The notes beneath the pieces are model-generated. The model saw only the letters and a list, made by a program, of their open reading frames with translations. It did no database searches and had not been told where the DNA came from. Of a DNA stretch of 64,000 nt, positions 59,413 to 64,000 are shown piece by piece. The position numbers and the translations under genes were made by a program. The stretch is from positions 1 through 64,000 of the forward strand of contig CACAHE010000004.1 in assembly GCA_902532195.1 (NCBI GenBank). Direction: 5' to 3'. Source of the DNA: an uncultured Pelagibacteraceae bacterium (lineage in GTDB: Bacteria > Pseudomonadota > Alphaproteobacteria > Pelagibacterales > Pelagibacteraceae). Each line of letters opens with the position of its first letter. The stretch's first letter is position 1.

Positions 59413-60456
59413 ATGTCTAATAAAAAAAATTTAGGTCATAACTCTAAAAAAGATTTTCTTAAAAAACCTGTAGAACATATCGACATAAAATCTTTTGATT
59501 CTAGAAATATTATTTCCTCAATGAAAAAAATGTCATTTGTTTCAAGAGAAACTGCTAATGCAGCGAATATTTTTAACGAAATGATTAAGGATAAAGACTG
59601 TACAATATTTTTAACTTTAGCAGGGTCAACTTCTGCCGCAGGATGCATGCACATTTATAGGGATATGGTAAAATATAATATGGTGGATGCAATAGTAGCA
59701 ACGGGCGCGTCTATAATTGATATGGATTTTTTTGAAGCTTTAGGTTTTAAACATTATCAAGGTTCTCAATTTCAAAACGATGGTGAATTAAGAAAAAACT
59801 ATATTGATAGAATATACGATACATACATAGATGAAGATGAACTACAGATGTGTGATAAAATTATTTGCGATATTGCAGATAAGTTAGATCCAAGAAGCTA
59901 TACATCGAGAGAATTCATTAATGAAATAGGGAAATATTTAAAATCAAATGCTAAAAAAGAAGGATCTCTTATCGAAACAGCATATGATAATAATGTTCCA
60001 ATATTTTGCCCAGCATTTACAGATTCTAGCGCAGGATTTGGGTTGGTAATGCATCAAGAAAAAAATCCAAAAAAACATTTAACAATAGACTCTATAAGAG
60101 AGTTTAGAGAGCTTACTGAAATAAAAATTAATTCAAAAGGATCAGGGTTATTTATGATTGGTGGCGGTGTGCCAAAAAACTTTATTCAAGATACTGTTAT
60201 ATGTGCTGAACTTCTAGGCAAGGAAGTTGATATGCATAAATATGCAATACAAATTACTGTTGCGGATTCTAGAGATGGTGCGTGCAGTAGTTCTACTTTA
60301 AAAGAAGCAAGCTCTTGGGGAAAAGTTGATGTTACAAAAGAACAAATGGTATTTGCTGAAGCAACTAGCGTACTTCCTTTGATTGCAAGTGATGCTTATC
60401 ATAGAGCTGAGTGGAAAAATAGAGATAGAAAAAATTTTTCAAAAATATTTGGATAA
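59413..60456 (+). CDS. Deoxyhypusine synthase-family protein (bacterial homolog)
   Basis: LTLAGSTSAAGCMHIYRDMV, AIVATGASIIDMDFFEALG, SSWGKVDV (catalytic Lys context); starts directly after upstream stop. Confidence 0.9.
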   Translation: MSNKKNLGHNSKKDFLKKPVEHIDIKSFDSRNIISSMKKMSFVSRETANAANIFNEMIKDKDCTIFLTLAGSTSAAGCMHIYRDMVKYNMVDAIVATGASIIDMDFFEALGFKHYQGSQFQNDGELRKNYIDRIYDTYIDEDELQMCDKIICDIADKLDPRSYTSREFINEIGKYLKSNAKKEGSLIETAYDNNVPIFCPAFTDSSAGFGLVMHQEKNPKKHLTIDSIREFRELTEIKINSKGSGLFMIGGGVPKNFIQDTVICAELLGKEVDMHKYAIQITVADSRDGACSSSTLKEASSWGKVDVTKEQMVFAEATSVLPLIASDAYHRAEWKNRDRKNFSKIFG

Positions 60457-60459
60457 AAA

Positions 60460-61338
60460 TTGAATTATTTATCAAATAAACAGGGGTTTCTAGGGATTGA
60501 TAATAAATTTAACTTTAAAGAAAAAGTAGTAGTAGTTCCTTTTGGTTTAGAAAAAACAGTTAGTTATGGTTCTGGAACAAAAAATGGACCAAAAGAAATT
60601 ATTAAAGCTTCACACCAGGTTGAACTCTATGATGAAGAACTTAATTGTGAGCCTTACAAAAAAATAGGTATAAAAACTCTTAAACCATTTAAAATTGAGA
60701 AAAATATTACAAATGCATTAAATAAGATGTCCAAAATAAATGAGAAAATTTTAAGTAAAAATAAATTTCCTCTAACGCTTGGAGGTGAGCATTCAATAAC
60801 ACCAGGTTGCATTGCTCCATTTGTAAAAAAATACAAAGATCTTATTTTACTGCATTTTGATGCTCACGCAGATTTAAGAGAAAGTTATAATGGTGAAAAA
60901 TTTTCACATGCGTCAGCAATAAGAAGATGTTTAGATTATAAAAATGTCTCATTAGTTTCATTTGGAATCAGAAATATTTCTCAAAGTGAAATTCCTTATT
61001 TAAAAAAAAATTCGTCTAGAATAAATATTTTTTGGGCAAAAGATAAACACAAGTGGGATTTAAAAAAATTCAAAAAAATGATTAAAAATAAAACTGTTTA
61101 TTTAACATTTGACGTAGATGGATTTGACTCAAGCATTATGCCTGCAACAGGTACTCCTGAGCCTGGAGGTCTCTTTTGGTATGAAACGTTAAAAATAATC
61201 AAATTAGCATGTAAAAATTCAAATATAGTTGGTGCTGATATCAATGAATTGGCACCTATAAAAGGTTTTAATTCTTACAATTTTCTAGTAGCTAAATTAG
61301 CATACAAAATTTTATCTTATAAATTTTTTGTTAAATAA
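60460..61338 (+). CDS. speB: Agmatinase/ureohydrolase family (TTG start)
   Basis: LGGEHSITPG, HFDAHADLRESYNGEKFSHASAIRR, LTFDVDGFDSSIMPATGTPEPGGL. Confidence 0.92.
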   Translation: MNYLSNKQGFLGIDNKFNFKEKVVVVPFGLEKTVSYGSGTKNGPKEIIKASHQVELYDEELNCEPYKKIGIKTLKPFKIEKNITNALNKMSKINEKILSKNKFPLTLGGEHSITPGCIAPFVKKYKDLILLHFDAHADLRESYNGEKFSHASAIRRCLDYKNVSLVSFGIRNISQSEIPYLKKNSSRINIFWAKDKHKWDLKKFKKMIKNKTVYLTFDVDGFDSSIMPATGTPEPGGLFWYETLKIIKLACKNSNIVGADINELAPIKGFNSYNFLVAKLAYKILSYKFFVK

Positions 61339-61887
61339 TTAAACGGGTTTAAGAGATCCTAGCAATAGTCTAAAAGGAATTAGCATTAATAGTGAAACAA
61401 GGATTTTTACCGACAGATCTCCAATAGATAATGTAAACCAAGGTATTCCGGTTGCATAAAAGGAAATTGAGAAGAATAAAAAAGTATCTACAGTTGAACC
61501 AATTAATGAAGAGGTGAGAGGAGCTATAAACCATTTTTTTTTTCTTAATTGATCAAATATTTGTACATCTAATAATTGAGCTACAATAAAAGCCGTACCT
61601 GAACCAATTGCAATTCTTACTGATATTAAATCTGCAAAATTAGTAGAAAATAATAGTGTAAAACTAATACCTATTAAAAATCCAAAATATACAATTTTTC
61701 TTGCTGATACTTTGCCATAAGATCTATTTGCAAGGTCAGTTATTAAAAAAGCAATAGGATAGCTCAGTGCACCATAAGTTAATATTTCATCTAACCCAAA
61801 ATATTTAATTGGAAACTGAACTAAATAATTAGATGATAAAACAACCACTCCCATTAATAATGAAAGTGTAAAAAAAATTTTTTTCAT
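61339..61887 (-). CDS. Queuosine precursor transporter-like (VUT/YhhQ family)
   Basis: TM-rich; YPIAFLITDLANRSYGKVSARKIVYFGF; SSLIGSTVDTFLFFSI. Confidence 0.82.
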   Translation of the reverse strand: MKKIFFTLSLLMGVVVLSSNYLVQFPIKYFGLDEILTYGALSYPIAFLITDLANRSYGKVSARKIVYFGFLIGISFTLLFSTNFADLISVRIAIGSGTAFIVAQLLDVQIFDQLRKKKWFIAPLTSSLIGSTVDTFLFFSISFYATGIPWFTLSIGDLSVKILVSLLMLIPFRLLLGSLKPV

Positions 61888-62168
61888 TAAGCTGATTTGC
61901 TAATTAAGGTTTTTTTTAGTTTTTTTAGTCTAAAAGATAAATTTTTAGCTTTTGCGGTTTTTATATATTGATCAAAACTACCTTTTTTATCTACCGATCT
62001 TACACCTGCATTAGAAACTGTTAGCCTCAAACTTTTGTTCAAAATTTCACTTTTAAACTTAACTTTTTTAAGGTTTGGTAGAAATCTTCTTTTTGTCTTA
62101 TTGTTGGCATGACTAACTTTATGACCTTTAAGAGGAATTTTTCCAGTAAGTTCACATTTTTTTGACAT
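61887..62168 (-). CDS. rpmB: 50S ribosomal protein L28
   Basis: [47 protein letters not shown]. Confidence 0.97.
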   Translation of the reverse strand: MSKKCELTGKIPLKGHKVSHANNKTKRRFLPNLKKVKFKSEILNKSLRLTVSNAGVRSVDKKGSFDQYIKTAKAKNLSFRLKKLKKTLISKSA

Positions 62169-62211
62169 AAAATTTATGACTGTATAGGTGTTCTAAAGTT
62201 ACCCGTCAAGT

Positions 62212-63255
62212 TCAATTTTTTATACCTACTAAATCAGATATGTTTTTTACTCTTTCTTTATATAAAATTTTAATTAATTCCTGGTTTATTTTTGTAGCAA
62301 TCTTTGGGCCTTTGTAAATCATCCCAGTATATAATTGAATTATACTAGCTCCACTTACCAATTTTTCATAAGCACTTTGACCTGAGTCAACACCACCTAC
62401 ACCAATTATTTTTATTTTATTTTTTAAAATTTTATAAAATTTATTTATTAATTCATTGGATCGCTTTTCTAAAGGTTTGCCAGATAAACCTCCTTTTTCT
62501 AATTTATTAATATTTTTTAAACTATCTCTGTATTTATCTGTGGTGTTTGAAATTATAACTGCCTCAACATTATGCTCCATAAGTAAATCTGAAATTTTAT
62601 TTATATTTTCATTTTCAATATCTGGAGAAATTTTAACCACAATTGGAACTAAAGTATTCAATTTTTTCTTTTCTTTTTTAATTAAACTTAAAAGTTGATT
62701 TAGCTCATTTTGATTATGAAAATTTCTTAAATTTTCTGTGTTTGGAGAAGATATATTAATTGTTATGTAATCGGCAACATCATAAAATTTGTGAAGACCA
62801 TTTATATAATCTTCTATTCTATTATTTGTATCTTTATTAGGACCAATATTTACTCCAAACAATCCTTTGGGTGAATTTGAGGTGATTCTTGATCTAACAC
62901 TATCAGAACCTGAATTATTAAATCCAAGTCTATTAATTAATGCTTCGTCCTCTTCAAGGCGAAATATTCTTGGTTTTGGATTCCCATATTGGCTAACTGG
63001 GGTAACAGTTCCAACTTCAACCAATCCAAAACCTAACCCAAACAAAGAATTATATACCTCTGCATTTTTATCAAAACCTGCTGCTACTCCAATCGGATTT
63101 GGAATTTTTTTACCAAAAATTTCAGTTTTTATAGAGTTTTCAGTTATAATTTTTTTTTGAGGAATAAAATTAAATTTTAAAGACTTAATTGCTAAATTAT
63201 GAGCTATTTCAGGATCTAATTTAAATAATAATGATCTTATTTTTGAAAACATCAA
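62212..63255 (-). CDS. pyrD: Dihydroorotate dehydrogenase (quinone, class 2)
   Basis: NPIGVAAGFDKNAE, FGLVEVGTVTP, INRLGFNNSG, NISSPNTENLR, ISNTT, IGVGGVDSGQSAYEKL. Confidence 0.97.
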   Translation of the reverse strand: MMFSKIRSLLFKLDPEIAHNLAIKSLKFNFIPQKKIITENSIKTEIFGKKIPNPIGVAAGFDKNAEVYNSLFGLGFGLVEVGTVTPVSQYGNPKPRIFRLEEDEALINRLGFNNSGSDSVRSRITSNSPKGLFGVNIGPNKDTNNRIEDYINGLHKFYDVADYITINISSPNTENLRNFHNQNELNQLLSLIKKEKKKLNTLVPIVVKISPDIENENINKISDLLMEHNVEAVIISNTTDKYRDSLKNINKLEKGGLSGKPLEKRSNELINKFYKILKNKIKIIGVGGVDSGQSAYEKLVSGASIIQLYTGMIYKGPKIATKINQELIKILYKERVKNISDLVGIKN

Positions 63256-64000
63256 CTAATTTTATCTTTTATTAATTGTTTTGTCTCTTTAACTCCAAAA
63301 AAACTAATAAAAAAACCTATTCTTGGTCCATTTTCGACTCCAAATACTACTTCGTATATTAACTTAAACCAATCCCTAAGATTTTCTTTGTATCCATTAT
63401 CTTTTCCAACGGTATATATTTGAGTTTGAATATCTTCGGGCTCCATTTGATCGTTACAATTATCTAAAGCAACTATTAGAGCATTTAAAGCATTAATTTC
63501 AGTTTTATTTGGTTTTTTATATTTTTTTGTTTTTTTAACGACTTCGTTAAAATATTTAATTGCATATTCTATTAAATTATCAAAAATTTTATGATCTTTT
63601 TCAAAAATTTTAGTTTTGTATTTTTTAACAAATTTCCAAACTAAATCTTTTGTTTCAGCATTACTTGTTTCGACTAAATTTAAAAGCATAGAAAAGCTCA
63701 TTATAAATTTTTCTTTCGGCATATTTCCATTATGAACATGCCAAGCTGGATTTAGTAATAATTGTAATTCATTTTGACTCTGGCCTTTTTCAATAAACTC
63801 TAAATATTCATCTACTGCTTTAGGAACTATTTCTTTGTATAATTTTTTTGCTCTTTTAGGATTTTGATACATAAATAATGATAAACTTTCTGGAGAAGCA
63901 TAATTTAGCCATTCGTCAATTGTAATACCATTGCCTTTGGATTTTGAAATTTTTTCTCCTTTTTCGTCTAAAAATAATTCATAAGCAAAACCTGCGGGAT
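63252..64000 (-). CDS. lysK: Class I lysyl-tRNA synthetase, N-terminal part truncated by window end
   Basis: Frame stays open to base 64000 with PAGFAYELFLDEKGEKISKSKGNGITIDEWL (KMSKS-like KISKS) before the tracked start; C-terminal LysK-like domain. Confidence 0.9.
   Translation of the reverse strand, partial: PAGFAYELFLDEKGEKISKSKGNGITIDEWLNYASPESLSLFMYQNPKRAKKLYKEIVPKAVDEYLEFIEKGQSQNELQLLLNPAWHVHNGNMPKEKFIMSFSMLLNLVETSNAETKDLVWKFVKKYKTKIFEKDHKIFDNLIEYAIKYFNEVVKKTKKYKKPNKTEINALNALIVALDNCNDQMEPEDIQTQIYTVGKDNGYKENLRDWFKLIYEVVFGVENGPRIGFFISFFGVKETKQLIKDKIS

Overview
This 64 kb window is a very AT-rich, tightly packed alphaproteobacterial chromosome segment. Protein content and gene order look like SAR11/Pelagibacterales, judged by recognition and not by a search. 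About 57 CDS are supported, and the first (lpxK) and last (class I lysyl-tRNA synthetase) run off the window edges. I found no tRNA, rRNA, CRISPR, IS or prophage genes. Main blocks: lpxK/lpxL, purD, rsmD, pgi; lspA-ileS-ribF; groESL; aceA with a divergent ScfR-type regulator; an hsp20 gene; a purine uptake, salvage and oxidation cluster (24.6-34.4 kb); a sugar/glycan block with an 851-aa three-domain enzyme and a GT17 glycosyltransferase; an RND pump; chvI-chvG-ahcY-tsaE-amgK-murU; polA; bioY; regA; and a polyamine operon with a deoxyhypusine-synthase-like gene. Most notable signals: (1) a near-perfect sigma32 promoter followed by a compact two-hairpin, ROSE-like RNA thermometer at hsp20; (2) 11-bp-phased TTAAC boxes, a 15-bp palindrome next to the start codon and an untracked 38-aa ORF between scfR and aceA; (3) a purine-to-allantoin cluster whose membrane urate oxidase lacks the usual cytochrome c domain; (4) an epimerase-cupin-methyltransferase fusion; (5) five convergent gene pairs that share one TTAA palindrome as stop codons on both strands. 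All family calls come from reading motifs by eye; no database search was run.
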